Shown: positions 1 through 14,700, counted from the stretch's first letter. The stretch: 64,000 bases of DNA from Costus lasius (GCA_027563935.2 CM050451.1:28659565-28723564), one strand, 5' to 3'. Made by a program: numbers and translations. Notes: a model not told the origin generated them from the sequence alone.

Positions 1-719
1 TCGTTGCTTGCATGCAAACAAATGCAGTGAAAGTGGAATGATTAGAGATTGCTTGGCCAATCTTCTTTATCTTGTGTTAGGAATTGTTGATGTGACTTTT
101 TTCTCTCGTGGGAGGTAAAAAACGCACAATTGAAGGCCAGCCAGCAATACTTTGGCTTGACCTATGTTTAAGTCTAGAAAATAAACCTCACATACCACCT
201 TGGGATTGAGGAGTTATCTTGCTTTCTTGGCTGCCTAAAGTTCTAGCACTCCTAGCTAGTACATGTTCAATTGAAGTGGATCTAACCACACTACCACTGA
301 CAGTATTTTTGTTATTGCTATTGGTTAATTATGCTTAATGCATTGATGATATTTGGATTTCTCAAAAATATAGCAAGTTTTCAATGCACAATGCACAATG
401 TACCTCCATTTTGTGCTCTTATGTAGTTACATCTAACCTTTTTGGTCCATTATATATTGGCACGATCAGGACTAGTATGATGTAGTGTTGGTATTTCAGT
501 GCGGTCCATGAAACTAGATGGACCTAGTATATCGATAACCTTGCATCTCATTGCTTTATATTCATATTAGACATGACACTTAGATGCTTATTTTTTTTAT
601 CACCTCATGCTCCTCGAGTTGATTTTGTAAGTGTTAAGTTTCAATAATATTATTATTTAGACATGTAGTATTGTTTTTCTTACAAATCGTATTACTATTG
701 CTGAGTATATTGTAATGCT
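1..719. other. Non-coding, probable intron or upstream part of the CTR1-like gene
   Basis: AT-rich sequence with no ORF that resembles a protein. I looked for the expected upstream CTR1/EDR1 exons (the GLCRHRALLFK and AKGCKYC region that precedes EYLVDLIG) and did not find them, so those exons must lie left of the window. The last five bases (715-719, ATGCT) are the left target-site duplication of the copia element that follows. Confidence 0.5.
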
Positions 720-966
720 TGTTAGCTTGTACACATTTCTCAAACTAAATCATATATGGAACAAGATAGAGTAAAGATAGGAAAAGGAGAAATATGGGCA
801 ACAAGGGGTGGCTCTTTGTTTCGCTAAGCTGCTCTTGCAGATTTTCATTCCATCACTCGTTTGCACATTGCAACAGCTTACAATCCCTAATTCTATTGTG
901 TGGGCCCAACTTAAAATACATGGCCTACACACAACTAAGTCCAAAACCAAAAGCATTAATTCAACA
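720..966 (-). repeat. 3' LTR of the copia element
   Basis: Direct repeat of 3945-4190 with only scattered base changes. It starts TGTTAGCTTG and ends AATTCAACA. In the minus orientation of the element this is the downstream (3') LTR. Its outer side touches the ATGCT duplication at 715-719. Confidence 0.92.
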
Positions 967-3739
967 CTCCTCCTTAATGCTATTTTTCTTCATTCCTAAC
1001 AAATCTCTAAAATAATTAAATTTCATACATGGAAGTGCTTTAGTAAAAATATCCGCAACTTGATCATTAGTGTTGATGTGCTTCACAAGAATTTTTTTAT
1101 CTTCAACCGCTTCATGAATGTAGTGATGCTTGAGGTTGATGTGTTTTGTTCGGCTATGGAAAACTGAATTTTTTGATATGACAATGGCGGATTTGTTATC
1201 ATACAAAAGAGTTAGTGGTCTTCTCTTGTTTCTTACCCATGTCTTCTAAGATTCTTCTCAACCACATAACTTGCTTTGTAGCTTCACTTACCGCCACATA
1301 TTCATCTTAGAAGGAGGAATGTGTCACTCTATCTTGCTTCTTTGATGCCTAAGAGAATACACTTGAACTAAGTGTAAATGCATACCCGGAAGTACTCTTC
1401 AAATCATCCATGCTACCGGCCCAATCACTATCACAAAAACCAATCAACTCAACTTTTTCTTTCTCATTTTTCTCATACAAGAGCCCAAAATCTTTAGTAC
1501 CTTGGATGTATCGCAACACTTTTTGCAACTCCAAAATGTATTTTGCTTGGTTGATGCATAAATCTTTGACAATAACCCGGAAGCATACATAATATCAAGC
1601 TTGTCTTTTTTATTGAAGATCACATCCTGGCTTACAATCACCTTGTTCCTTTTCAAGCTAAATAGTTATAGCCTTTTGATTTTGTACTATAGCCTACAAA
1701 TACACATTTCTCACCTTTCTCTTCAAATTTGTGTCTTATTTCTTTTAGAATATGAGCATAGCAAATGGACCCAAATATGCGCACGTGATTTACCGATGGC
1801 TTTCTTCCTCTGGATCATGCTTCATATGGTGTCTTGTTCTCAATCGCCTTTGTAGGATATCTATTTAGCAGATAAATCGCCGTGTAGGTTGTCTCAGCCC
1901 AAAAAGTAAATGACAAGCTTTTGTCATTCATCATAGTTCTTGTCATCTCTACAATTGTTCTATTCTTTCTTTTGGTAACGCTATTTTGTTCCGGTGTGTA
2001 ACCAATTGCCAATTGTCTCTCAATGCCAATGTTTTCACAAAACTTGTCAAACTCCTTAGAGTTGTATTCACCACCTCTATTACTTCTCAATTTTTTGATC
2101 AACTTGCCACATTACCTTTCAACCATACTTTAAAATTTTTTGAAAATTGAAAATGCATCCGATTTTTGTCTCAAGAAATAAACCCAACACATTCTTGAAT
2201 AATCATCTATGAAAGTAATAAAGTACCTATTTCCATCATGAGAGGTTGCCTTCATTAGACTGCATACATAGGTGTGAGCTAGCTCCAATAGTGTCTTTGC
2301 TCTCCATGTATTCACTTTTGGAAATAACTCTCTATGCATTTTGCTAAGTGCACATACTTCACATACATCATCATTGCCTTTAATGGTTGGTAGGCCGTAT
2401 ACTATACTTTTCTTGCTCAACATCTTCAAGCTTTCACAGTTTACATGTCCAAGCCTTTTGTGTCATAACCATGATAAGTCTTGTACACTAGCCTTCAAAG
2501 CTATATTTCTTGTCGGTTTGAGAATGAGAGAAAAATTTCTATTTTTTTTATTGTCACAACCGCCATCAAATCTCTCTTATTCTCAATTTTGTCATAAATT
2601 TTGCATAGTGAACCTTCAAAGTGAACCACATGTCCATGCTCAACTAGTTTACCAACACTTAGCAAATTTTGTGCCAATTTCGGAACTAGTAACACATTAT
2701 GTATCAACATCCTTCTTTTCTTATAAGCAACAACAATTCTACCCCTTCCCTTGGATTTGACTATTGCACCATTTCCCATTATGATTTAATTTGTAACCGC
2801 TATGTCAAGCTTGCAAAAGATTGATTCATCTCCGGTCATGTGGTTACTACAACCACTATCAATGTATCATACACTTTCTTTTTATTCAATCGTCGTTTGA
2901 CATGCATAGAGTGTGCTTTCTCCTCCATACTTCACTTCGGTGTAATTGGCTTGTTCATTATTCTTGAATCTACAATGCTTCTCTAAATGTCCATATTTCT
3001 TGCAATGATAACATTGTGGCTTTCCTTTATTTCTACAAAATCTTTCAATATAGCCGGGCATCTTGCAATAGTTGCATGTTTTCGCTTTCTCATCTTGAAT
3101 GTTATTTCTACCTCCACCTCTTCCATTTCTTCCTCTACCTCTACCATGTACACCACCACGTGTTGCTTCTCTTTTCACTCCATGTTAGTTGAATGACTCT
3201 TTGACAATAGCCTTGGATTAAAATGCACTTTCAAGTGATTGCTCAGCATGCCTACACAATCTTTGCTCATGCATTTAACGTGAACCCATTAAATCATGAA
3301 CACTTAAACGTAGAGAGATCTTTAGTTTCTTCAATAATGGAAACTATGGTGTTGTAGTTGGAAAAGAGACTAATAAGTATCTTCTCACATACCACTTTGT
3401 CATTCATATTGTCACCTAAACTTCTCATTTGATTCACCACTTCAATAACTTTAGAAAAATAATTCTTCAAAGACTCATTTTCTTTCATTTATAAATTTTA
3501 AAAATTTCTTTTGAGAGTCAAGAGCTTTACCGTTCTAGCCTTTTCGATGCCTTGAAACCCTTTTTGTAAAATCTCTCATGCTTCTTTAGCACTTTAGCTC
3601 CAATGATTCTTGGAAATAATTTATCGGAGATGCTTTGTTGGATGAGGAATAAAGCCTTTGCTTTTTTTCTTCCTATTCTCCTTCTCTTCTTGTTGGGATG
3701 AGGCTTCCATCTTTTCCTTGCCTTTGTCTTTCTCTTCAA
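961..3739 (-). pseudogene. Copia gag-pol remnant
   Basis: Broken minus-strand reading frames that together read as a copia polyprotein. Gag (about 3294-3739) has a UBN2-like stretch (LKNYFSKVIEVVNQMRSLGD). Two CCHC knuckles lie at 2882-3178 (CNYCKMPGYIERFC and CYHCKKYGHLEKHC). The region before integrase is at 2501-2779 (IHNVLLVPKLAQNLLSVGKL). The integrase core is at 1815-2429 (FITFIDDYSR, then SNRGGEYNSKEF with the catalytic E). RNase H is at 961-1534 (FCDSDWAGS, ending in the typical ADIFTKALP). Between about 1534 and 1815 the reverse transcriptase is reduced to a fragment, and there are several frameshifts. No intact product is possible. Confidence 0.9.
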
Positions 3740-3944
3740 ACCCTTCTTCCACTATCTCCCATCTTGTGAGATCAAGAGAGTTTTCATTTTAATACTCCAA
3801 TAATCATAGTTCTCACCTTCAAAGATGGGATGAGAACTTTGGGGCACCGATGCTCCTCCTTGCATAGCTAGCCATAGTGCTTCTCTCTTATTCTTCTTTG
3901 AAAATCCCTCTTGAAATCTCAGCAACCACACTCTGATACTATTC

Positions 3945-4190
3945 TGTTAGCTTGGACAGATTTCTCAAACTAAATCATATATGGAAGAAGATAGAGTAAG
4001 ATAGGAAAAGGAGAAAATAGGGCAACAATGGGCGGCTCTCTGTTCCACCGAGCTGGTCTTGCAGATTTTTATTCCATCACTCATTTACACATTACAACAA
4101 CTTACAATCCCTAATTCTATTGTGTGGGCCCAACTTAAAATACATGACCCACACACAACTAAGCCCAAAACCTAAAGCATTAATTCAACA
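3945..4190 (-). repeat. 5' LTR of the copia element
   Basis: Second copy of the short LTR, upstream in the element's own (minus) orientation. It is followed on the minus strand by GAATAGTATCAGAG, which contains the primer-binding site. The outer side touches ATGCT at 4191-4195, identical to 715-719. Confidence 0.92.
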
Positions 4191-4195
4191 ATGCT

Positions 4196-5542
4196 TCTGG
4201 TTTAGGATCCTTAACTGATGATTAAAATGATTTTTAATAAAGATTACAAAGTTTAAGAAAATTTAGGAGTGTTTGAGAATTTAGAAAATTGAAGATGCAG
4301 AAGGGTGGAGAGGAGTCTTATAGCCAAGAAGAATATGGGTCTTCTTAGGGGTCATAAAAATGGTGGATAACAATTATAGAAAAAAAAGATTCAAAACTGC
4401 TAAATAATATAGTTGTTGGAGATGGTCAATCCATGCATATAAATATACAATGCATAACAGCACGTAGTGTAAGACATTGGCAAAGCATACGAGCTGGTAC
4501 AAATCAAATCAAGGTATGGCCAGAGAAAATTTTAGTTTGTGCTTCAGAATCTATTAGGGTCTATTTCTTTGCAGAGTATCTAGATGGGGAAGAAAAAAAA
4601 AATACAATGAATCTAGATGCAAAAGCTACCAGATTCATTGTATGTTTTCTTCTCCCCCATGTGGATTTTCTCTAAAGAAACAATCCTTACATTGGTAATT
4701 TTTAGTGGTTGTATAAACTCTAGATTTAAAAATGCTTTGTGCTGCCACTACTTACTAGACTGGTCTTGTATTCATACACCATACAAGGTCAGTATATATA
4801 TATTAGGTGGTACTAACTCTTACTTTATGTCGGTATGTGTAGTAAATGCCAGTTAAATATATGTTAGGATACTGGTATGATTAAATTTTGAAACCATGAT
4901 ACAGACCGAAACTTTGAATATTAAGAAAAAAAGGTTCGCTAGACTAAGGATTGAAAATAGGTCCAGCAACTCGGTCCGGTAAGTCGCCTGACCGGTATGG
5001 TACCGGCGAATCGGGTGGTAGCGGTAGTGGCACTAATGAAGCTTCCAGCCCACCCGCTGCCTCCCTTCGCCATCCGCCTGTGAGCCGTGATCTGATGGCA
5101 ATTCCGGGACCAAACGGCCACGTCCAGTATGGTACGGTTTATAAACCATGTGCTGGACTAGAGCTATACCTACTTGGACCAACAACTTGAACGGTGAAGA
5201 AGAATACACACGGGTACCACATGTTGCTGAACCAATCTATGTTCTGATCTTCAATTTCTTGTTTGAATATACCATTCTATCTAGTTTATGATAAGATGTT
5301 TTGGTTTTTGTGCATCTGTAGGACAACTCTTTCTTGCTTTTCACATTTATGTTTATTTTCTGTGGCCATTATTAAATACCTAAACACTTGATTCTAGGAG
5401 GCCATGCAATTATTGTGCGTTGATATATTGCATTCATGCCCCATGATTCTTTATAGATTTCCTGTGTGGACTCTGGAGATATTGATAGTTTGATAGTATC
5501 ACAATTCACAAGTTAAAAGATTGTTGTATGTTATTCTGACAG
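4196..5542. other. Intronic/upstream non-coding sequence with one GC-rich repeat copy
   Basis: No exon recognised. About 4955-5165 is a GC-rich patch (GGTATGGTACCGGCGAATCG, then GGTAGCGGTAGTGG) belonging to the dispersed repeat family also seen near 11.99-12.20 kb and 16.21-16.51 kb. The end of this stretch (TTATTCTGACAG) is a good acceptor site for the exon at 5543. Confidence 0.5.
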
Positions 5543-5751
5543 GGAATACTTAGTCGATTTGATTGGTGATCCAGGAAATCTGTCTGTACCTGATTCATTG
5601 CTGAATGGACCTTATTCTGTATCTGTATCTTCCCCGTTGCGGCCTCCAAAAGTCAAATCATACAAGGAAACGATGAATTTCAGAGCTTTGGCTGAGCAAT
5701 ATTTTCTGGACTGTCAAACGCTGGATCTCATCTTTAACAGTGCTTCTATAG
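5543..5751 (+). CDS. CTR1: CTR1-like exon: end of EDR1 domain
   Basis: Acceptor CTGACAG, donor ATAG|GTGACC. The first base completes a codon from an upstream exon outside the window. It encodes [20 protein letters not shown] and on to DLIFNSASI, typical of the C-terminal part of the EDR1 regulatory domain. It ends in phase 1, and the next exon supplies GT to make Gly. Confidence 0.88.
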
Positions 5752-8700
5752 GTGACCCATGGGTTAAATTTAACAAACTTCAATTATTTTCCAGTTCTAG
5801 TCGTTTCTGTCTTTTGAGTTGAAGAAAAGAGTTCAAAACACTCATTAACAGGATAGACATAACAAGGATGTATATGAAGAGAGATCCCAGTGACCATGAT
5901 GTACATGAGGAGTGGACCCAATTACACAGTAAGGCGAAGATTTAATAAACTAATGACTATTCAACAAGACAATTATTCTTACTCCCACTCGTGGAAGAGA
6001 AAAAAATATACATGTTCATAAAATTCATGTGAAAGTAAGACTTCTAGTGAAATATCTCTAAGTTGATTCGTAAACTTAATAAAGGAGTGTAGATTTGCTA
6101 AGCCATAATAAGTTTTTTTAATATTATCGACCATATAATCCCCACAGTCTCTTGTTCTGTTTACTAGTTTATGCCCTAATGAATATATATTGAGCCTATT
6201 GACTAGTGCGAACAAATTTTTTAATCCTTGATCTCTACTAATTACTAATATAATAATTGATACCACACGTAAGTAATCCAATAAACTTAATAAAACTTTT
6301 ATACACTATGGTAACTAAACACTAACAACAAATAAACTAACCCACTAACTTATAATCTAATACCCACTAATCCAAGACTTAATAATACTCACAATAATCT
6401 TATATTGATTCTAATTACTAATATAATAACTGACATCACATATAATTAAATTCTATAAACTTGTGTTGTACTTTCCTCCTTTGAAGAACAATTCAACTGT
6501 AATGAGTTAGCCTTGGGATTTCCTTGAGCCTGCTGAGGTGGCTTCATGTAAATTTTATCCTTTACTTTTTCTGTGTTTATTTCAATACCTAAGGTGAATT
6601 GGGAAATAAGAACCATATATTTTTTCTTGATTTGACCTGAATGTTCATCTTGCTAGATTAAGCTTCATGGAAGTTTAACTAAACGTTTTTAATTTTTCCT
6701 GTTGATTGACTTAAGTTCAACGCTCTTACCTTTTGCAAGCATATTATCAATAACGTTTCAATGTTTCAACTGAGTTGATTGTAAAATAATTCGATGCTTC
6801 ATTTCTATGGACAAAGATGAACATTGATTTATTCTATAATTACTCTTTAAGTCCACAAAATCAAGGTCATACTTGAGGATCAGATATTGGAAAATAAGTA
6901 CTAAAACAAAGCCCTTAATCTTAGGTTGCAATGATTGATTATAGTTTTTTTATTCTGTATTATATTATTTCAGTTGAACCATTTTTTTACTAGCACTTGA
7001 TTTAAATGCTTAAATACTACTCGTGAACACTTTTTACAATTTTTTACTTCTGAAGTGGAAAAGGAGAATGAAAATGCATCACAATAATGTGAAAATAATA
7101 ATAGTTACTGTCAAGGATTTAATTTAGATTGGACCATTTGCATGAGCAACCAATTGGTTATCGGTATGACTAACAAACCAGAATGTAAAACAAAGTGATT
7201 TGCATGGTCCGGGTCTATACTAAATTTTACCGTTTGATATGTTTCTGCATTGCTTATATGCTTAACATCATCAGCCATGAAAGTTGTAGTGCCTAGCAAG
7301 GTTGTCAAGATCGAGATCTTACCTAGAAACGATAAAGGTTTTGTAGGATCAGAATGTAGGATCGGATCGATCCTACCAAATCACCTAAAATATAGATGGA
7401 TACAACAAAAGTGTAAGTCATGCACTGAAATAAAGACAACAAATAAAAACATAAAAATTAATGAAGATAAAGATATACATAATAATGACAATGACAAATA
7501 TTACAAAGTTGATTCAAATAAATAGTTTAAATAGATAAATATAGTTATAGATGATAACGAGCTTAAGTTGAATATAAATGATGACAATTAAAGATGAGAA
7601 ATTCCATCATATATCAATTTAAGGTTTTTGATATAATAGATTATTGATTTTTATTATAATAGTAATCAAATCTGAACTTATTTTACCTAATAACTTAGGA
7701 TCGAGTAGGATCGTAATATTCTATCATGGAATCGTAAGATCCTATTATATTTTAGATCCTATATTTGTTCTAGAATGGTTTGCCTAGTTTGGGTAGAAGA
7801 TCCTAAGACTTGAAACATATTTTTGACAATATTGCTGCCTAGCACAGCTACTTCTAGGTTTTCCTTGAAACAAAAATATAGTGAGAGACTAATGAATGAA
7901 ATGAACTGAAGAGAGAGTTGACAAGGTTTAAAGACCTGGTAGTTCTGCGAACTAATTGATGATACGAATGAACGAAGGTTTAAAATGTGAGCCTATAGTT
8001 CCTATACCAATGTATGAGTGTTGGCTTGGACTGAATCTAATATGTACCAACACATGTTATTGCGTGGGCTGATAACTTTGTATTCAAATACTATGCTATA
8101 TATATTTTTAACACAATTATAGATATCTATATACTTACACCAGCATCGTCCTTGTTCTATATGCCAATGTAACGTTAGATCGGCATGTAGTAGGAAGCAA
8201 CCTTAGTACTGACTATGTACATCTAATGGACTAGTTCCAAGTGAAATGGTTTAGTATTGAGAGTATTAAGAAAGCTGGTCTACAAGTTATAATTTATAGG
8301 CTATGTTATTGAGTTTATTTATATCTTAATTGGTTTATCTAATTACTATTGAGTTTGTATATTTAAGTAATAAACCCTAGATAAATCAATGTATGATTTT
8401 CTTTTTAGATGCTAATTCTAATAGGGTACTAGGTTGCCATAATTGACCTCTTTTGGCACTTGTTTATCAGTGACAGTGGTCTCCACTGACATTATTGTTT
8501 ATTGTTAGTTTTACTATTTACTGGTTATTGTTCACCGCTGCCTGATTTCAACAAGGACAAAATTTTATCAAGTGCTCTCTTGATGTCTTGAAGCTTTAGA
8601 GTTTAAGGGTTTTTTTCCCTCTCTAAAAGGTAAGACTATCTTTGAGAAGTAGAGTTGTGTGGTAATACCCTACTCTATACTCTTTATTTGGGTCTTTTCA

Positions 8701-11700
8701 TTGTCTTTTCTTGAATAGTCTTGAATTTTTAACCCACAACTTTTGGATAATTGATAATGTTACTATTTGCAAATCGAGGCAAAAGTTTAAATAAAGTCAT
8801 GGACGTAGCCATGAAAGGAGTTTTCCACATGTACTTATTATAACGGAACTAACCATACACCATATTATTGTTGGCAAAAATTTGGAAAGCCCTCTTATAT
8901 TAAGGTAGCAATCTCTTCCTTTTAAGTATGAAAGATTTCTTCGGTTGATGTCTTCTGTAGCAGATCCTTCTACGACTCAGCCTTCACCTTAATATTTGGT
9001 ATAGCCTCACTTGCCTCTGATAACCCATGAATTCTTTATTTTGGTGCATCTTCTCATATGATAGGCATTACTTATATTTCAATTTCGTAACTACCATCAA
9101 CTAGTGTCTATAGCAGGTGTCTATAGCAGATAGATCCCTAGTACTGTCTACGTTAATGCCCATCTTGTTCTTTATAGTATTATCTACAAACCTAATTTCC
9201 CATTAACTTTTTTTTACATGTGCCTATACAAAAGCTTCCAATTGTTTTGTAACTCTTTTTTTTATGCTTATCTATTTTAGGATCTCAATGCAAAGGTGAC
9301 AATTGGTGGGGGGTAGTGTTTGAAAAACAACCTATATTAGGTAGTGTAGCTAATATATGGACCTGTAGTGGAACAAAGTGGAAGAAGAAAGAAGAAGAAC
9401 AAAGAAGAAAGACGGAGAAGAAAGAGGAGGAGGAGAAGGCTCGCCACTTATTCTGCTCCTATGACGGTGAGTTATAGGAGCAATGGGGGCAGACGAGCGA
9501 CAAGCTATGACGGTGAGTCATGAGCTTCTTCTACTCCCACAATAATAATACATATATTCTTCTAATCTTAAGCCGCCACTAAGGTTTGAAATTTTGGTTT
9601 GACTAGTCCATGCTCGGATTAGTTACCTATTTGATAGAACTGGATAGAACGTGGGAGCAGCGAAGAACCAAATGTATTGTAGGAGCCAATCATCCATCTT
9701 TTATTTCTCGTCCAGGAATTAGTTCATCCACAACTTATCTCCACATTAGTGGCATTATTATTTAGGTCATCCATCTCCAGCCAATGTTTTTATCATATAG
9801 TTAGTTTAGCTGAAAATATTGCCGATCAACATTAAGGCTGAAATATCAGCTAGTTAAGTTAGCTGAAAATATTGCCGATCAACATCAGGCTGAAAAATCA
9901 GCTAGTTAAGTTTAGCTTGTGGCTTGTTAAATTGACACAATTTTGGACAACATTAAAATTGAAATGAAAGTTTTTTTGACATCATTATTAATGTTATGCT
10001 CGGATTTATGTTGCATCTTATGTAGAAGTATATCATGTGTGTTTGACATTAATAATATTTTTGGTGCGCTAAATTTATTTTGATACATGTAACATTAAAA
10101 TTGTAGATGTACAAATGAAACTAATTTCTTTTTAAATACCAATGAGGGTGTTATTTCCATTTTTACCGTGAAAATTTTTTGTTGTATTTTTTAAGGTGAT
10201 GCTGTGGCTGGAGGAGATTCTGTGGACCCATCACCCTCCAGACCTTTTAATGAGATGCCGCCACAGATAATCTCTTCAACAGCGAGTGGAACTGAAAATT
10301 GTGAGCCACCTCATCCTTATGTTCAAAAGGTTGCTTGGACGGATGGTAACAAAGATGTGGCCAACTTAAAGAAAATATTCAATCCTTCACAGAATCTCAT
10401 AAACCCAGAGCTCGTCAAATTAGATTTGACACAGCAGAAGCTTACATCAAGTGCTGAGTACAGAAAAGTTCTCCAAGTTATTCCCCCTTCTGATCCAATG
10501 ACTGATAAGAAAAAGGATTTTAAGTTGATGGAAGATTCTAAAAGAGGGAGTGGACCTAGCACTGATATAAACCTCGCCATTGATGATTTAAACATTCCAT
10601 GGTGTGAATTGGCTCTGAAGGAGAGAATTGGAGCAGGTAAATAATCCATGTATTCTCTAGTCAACCATATTGTAAGGATATTTATTGTCTGGATACAGGA
10701 TCATGTAGTTTTTCACTTCTTGAATGTTATCTAATAAGTGCATCCATTACTGGGATGTTTCAGGTTCTTTTGGAACTGTCCATCGTGCTGAATGGCATGG
10801 TTCAGTATGTCTCCTTTCTCATAATTTATTATTGTATATGATCCTCGTTTTCCTTTTTAATCTTCATAGTTCCAAAAAGTTGTTTGATGATTTATAACCT
10901 TATCAACAATATGATACTTCATGACTAGAACCGGCCCTTTTTTGTCCATTTGCTGCCACAAGCATCTGATCTTTGATGTCTGACATGGTTTCTCAATATA
11001 GTTAATAGAAAGCCTATGATCATTTTTAGGATGTCCAGAAAAGTAGCATGATTGGTAAATTGAACTGCTTGACTTGTCATGCGATGCTAAAATTTATGTT
11101 GTAGTGGTTTAAATTCAGGTATTTATATCTGATGAAGCCCTTATGCACGAGTTGCTTCTATGATCATTGCCACCTTTTACTGCAACCATTCAAATTGAAT
11201 GTTGAGTTGTCCGTTCTGCATCTGAGTTTATCCTCATCTATTGTGGAGAATATATTTGATGTCCGGATTGCCATGGATTTCATGATAAAGTGCTAAACAT
11301 TGAACTAGGTCTAATACCAAATGCCTATGTATCCAATTGAAGGCATGCAATTCTTTAAAGTTCAAACAATTATGACTAAATAAGGTATCCAATCAAATGA
11401 TATTGAGTATGTTTGCCATCTTTTCTCAAAAAAGAAGTGGGTATTCCCTCTTAGGAGATGACAAAGTTGGCATAAGATCCTCAAAAATATTCCATTAATA
11501 CATACATGCATAGGTACAAATGTACATATGTAAATATATACATGTATGTATATATCAAGGTTTAAAATTTTAGTCCAAGCATCTGTACTGCTCTGGTCTA
11601 TTCTCAAACCAGTATCTACATAGGAACTTGCAAAGAGAAGAGGAGAGAAAAGCAAGCTCAAGTGGAGTGGAAGCAAGCAGGTGGAGTGGGACAAGTCCTC

Positions 11701-14700
11701 CTTGCTCTTAGTGGATGTGCTCATTGATGGCACCTCCTTTTCCTCCTTCCGGCGCCACTCCCAGTATACTGTCCAATATAGACCAGTTTTTTAAACATAG
11801 AATATATATATATTATATTATATTATATATATATATATAATTTTACTATTAATTCTTGGGGCAAAAGAAAATTAATCACTCATATTATACATTTGGTTGT
11901 TTATCTTATAGAAATGTGCTAAGATTTTGAATACCACCAAGTATGGGCAATACATACCGGTATGTTTAGTGTTAGTATGTTTATATCAAGGTTTGAGGAG
12001 CCGGTCCAGCTGGACTGGTACAGTACTAGTATGGTACTGGTGAATTGAGCGGAGCGGCGGTAGCGGAAGACGGGAAGAGCACTGGTTCGAAGCTTCCACC
12101 ACCGCCTGCTACCGCCCGCTGCTTCGACCGAGGTTTTAGTGCCAGTGCCTCGCCGGACTGGTATTAACTGGAGGAACCAGCCGGATCGGACCAAAACCTC
12201 AATCACTGGTCTGTGTCACTATATGATAGTGTTGGTATGTGTAGTACATACGAATCTAATGCAGTACTAGTATACTAGTATGGACTGAGATTCTAAATTT
12301 TGATGTACTATGGTTTTGAACACTAGTATGTCTCATATACTACTCTTAGATTGAATGTTTATGTGTGGATATACCAAGTGTACCATATTTATAAATTATA
12401 TTTAAATAAAAGTAGATATAAATTGAATTATGATGACAGTTTATCTTACTAGTTAGAGTTTCTTTACTAAAGTCACTTGATAGAAGCTCCTGTTATATCC
12501 AAAAATGAGTAGCTACTATAGTTCTACAATACCCACATTTTGAAGTCTCTACGTGTCTACATGCTAAGTAGTGTTGTTGACTATATTCCATGGGATTAGT
12601 ACGACCACCATGTTCTTAAAGATGAGCCTCCGCTTTGCCTTGTGGTACATATTGGTCCAACCATCGATACAAAGGTTGATACCATAGATTAATATATACT
12701 ATTATATTGGACCTGTATACTAGTATGGACCAAATTCTAAAATATTGATTATCACGACAAGCATATGTATTGGGAGTTGGGACTATATATGAATGTGTAA
12801 GAAGCTAGTGCATTGTGTCTTTGTAGTTTGGTTACAAATTTGATGATCCACTCTTACACTCTGGTAGAATAGATCTCAGCTTCATCATTTGTGCCAATAC
12901 CTGTTGAATCATTCTGATATCTTGTGATGCAAATGTATCGGAGAGGGAAATGTTCATGCATTTCAAATCCAAGTAAGAGGTTAGCTTAAGCTTTCTCCTT
13001 TGTTGTGTCCCCTTTAGTGGAGTCACATTCTTTGTTATTACTCTTTTCCTTCTTGTTCTTTGGATTGGTGATGACAATTGTCATGCTTTGAGAAAACTAC
13101 AGTTGTATTCAACTAGAGGATAGCATCATATCCAGCTTCAACATGTCATTAGTGTCATTAGCATGTTGCAATTGAGTAGACTAGAGTTATTCACCTACAT
13201 TCTCTCTCAATTAGTTTGATAATATGTTGAGGTGCCTAGGTGGATCATTGAGTTCATCCATAGTTAAATCTTGATTCTCTAAGGGCTGCTATCCATCAAG
13301 TTGCTATCATCCTCAATGAATGAACTATTAAATGACTAACTCCAAGTTAAAACCAAGTTTTAAGATACAAGTTTATTCTGATGTGCCAGTCCATAGTGGG
13401 ACCAGTACACATGGTACCAATGGTATTGATTATTGCTGTTACAAGGCCCAACCAGTATGAGGTGCAAACTGATTTTTGTTACATTGGTTCGAACTCCCAC
13501 TTGTTTTTGTCTTATAGTATTTGCAATGTGAGCCATGTGTTATAGTGAATCTACACCTTCTCCAACTTATGATATCTTATGCAAAATATGGTATGTACTA
13601 TGTAGTAATTGTGAACATTGATCGATTGCATCAACATCCATTAGATGATGTGCATTAGCAATCTTCTATTAATATAAAGCTCTTATCTCAAATTGCAACT
13701 GCTACTCGGCAATAAGTAATTAACTATTAAAATACTTACTCAAATCTATTTTATGTTGAGATTCCATTGTAATTTTATCTTTGAATGTCATTTTGCCTTA
13801 TCATAACATGCACCTTCCAATTGTTATTATAGTAGCTTCTATATGTAGCTTTATATGGAGAATCACTCTTCAGATATGGCAAGCAAGTTTTATTGCATAC
13901 CTAAGTTATATAACTATTGGTAAATTGGATTTAGGTAATATAGGCTAAAAAACAGAAATTATAATTAATAAATATTTCTAAAATCAATTAAATAAATGAA
14001 TTAATTGTAAATTATTAAATTGCTTACTAGCCATATCAATTTCTTATCTCATTTGGTTGTCTCAACTTTATTGGATGGTGTTGACGAAGGGAACTAACTT
14101 ATTTGAATTATTAAGTGAATGATTAATTTATCATTTCACTCTATGAATCATATGATATAATTCCTCCTATAACTACTATGAGCTTCTTATCCATATCTAC
14201 TTTTATCCATAATTTTATTCTAGAAGTATGTGTTTAGAATGATGTGCTCTACTTCTATGCATCATTATTCAGTTGTGAATATTATCTTGAGCATAACCTT
14301 CTACATAAGTAAAGAGTTTAATGCAATAAAATATATCATATATCTTATAGGGTTCGGATATAAGATCTCTCCTTTCACAAATTATTGTTTCTAAGTATGT
14401 ACCTAATCTAGTAGTATATAAATGCTGCGATGGTTTATATGTGCTTTATTATATTTTAACTTTGTTATTTTGCCTAATGTTTATCATAATATTGATGCAA
14501 TTAATGTGCATTGTGTCTAAAAAGTGTAGATAATCTTGTTGGATCAACTCATTGGCTCTCTTAAAGTTACTATTGTTCACCATAATTTTAAACAATAAAC
14601 TTTGATCCGATCTCCTCAATGATCATAAGCTTGCAACATGTCGTGAAATATAGTTAAGGTGGAGCCATTTTGAAATTACCCAACTGATGTCTACTTTTTG

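Larger units (their letters stand above)
720..4190 (-). mobile_element. Ty1/copia LTR retrotransposon, internally deleted
   Basis: A 3471-bp element in minus orientation. It is bounded by two near-identical LTRs of about 246 bp (720-966 and 3945-4190) that start TGTTAG and end CAACA, and by a perfect 5-bp target duplication ATGCT (715-719 and 4191-4195). Just inside the right LTR, the minus strand reads AGTATCAGAG, a near match to the initiator-Met-tRNA primer site TGGTATCAGAG. Just inside the left LTR is a purine tract (AAGGAGGAG on the minus strand) that would be the polypurine tract. Order on the minus strand is gag, zinc knuckle, protease, integrase, RNase H, as in copia. Most of the reverse transcriptase is missing, so the element is dead but structurally well delimited. 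Confidence 0.93.
5752..10195 (+). other. CTR1-like intron (4.4 kb) with transposon debris
   Basis: Non-coding. It holds a hAT-type MITE (7299-7836), a diverged AT-rich repeat pair near 6220-6470, a GA-rich patch near 9380-9450 and a 53-bp tandem duplication near 9800-9910. The remainder shows no recognisable coding. Confidence 0.8.

Noticed and set aside
1..5542. Possible upstream CTR1 exons
   Set aside because: No match to the conserved EDR1-domain segments expected just before EYLVDLIG.
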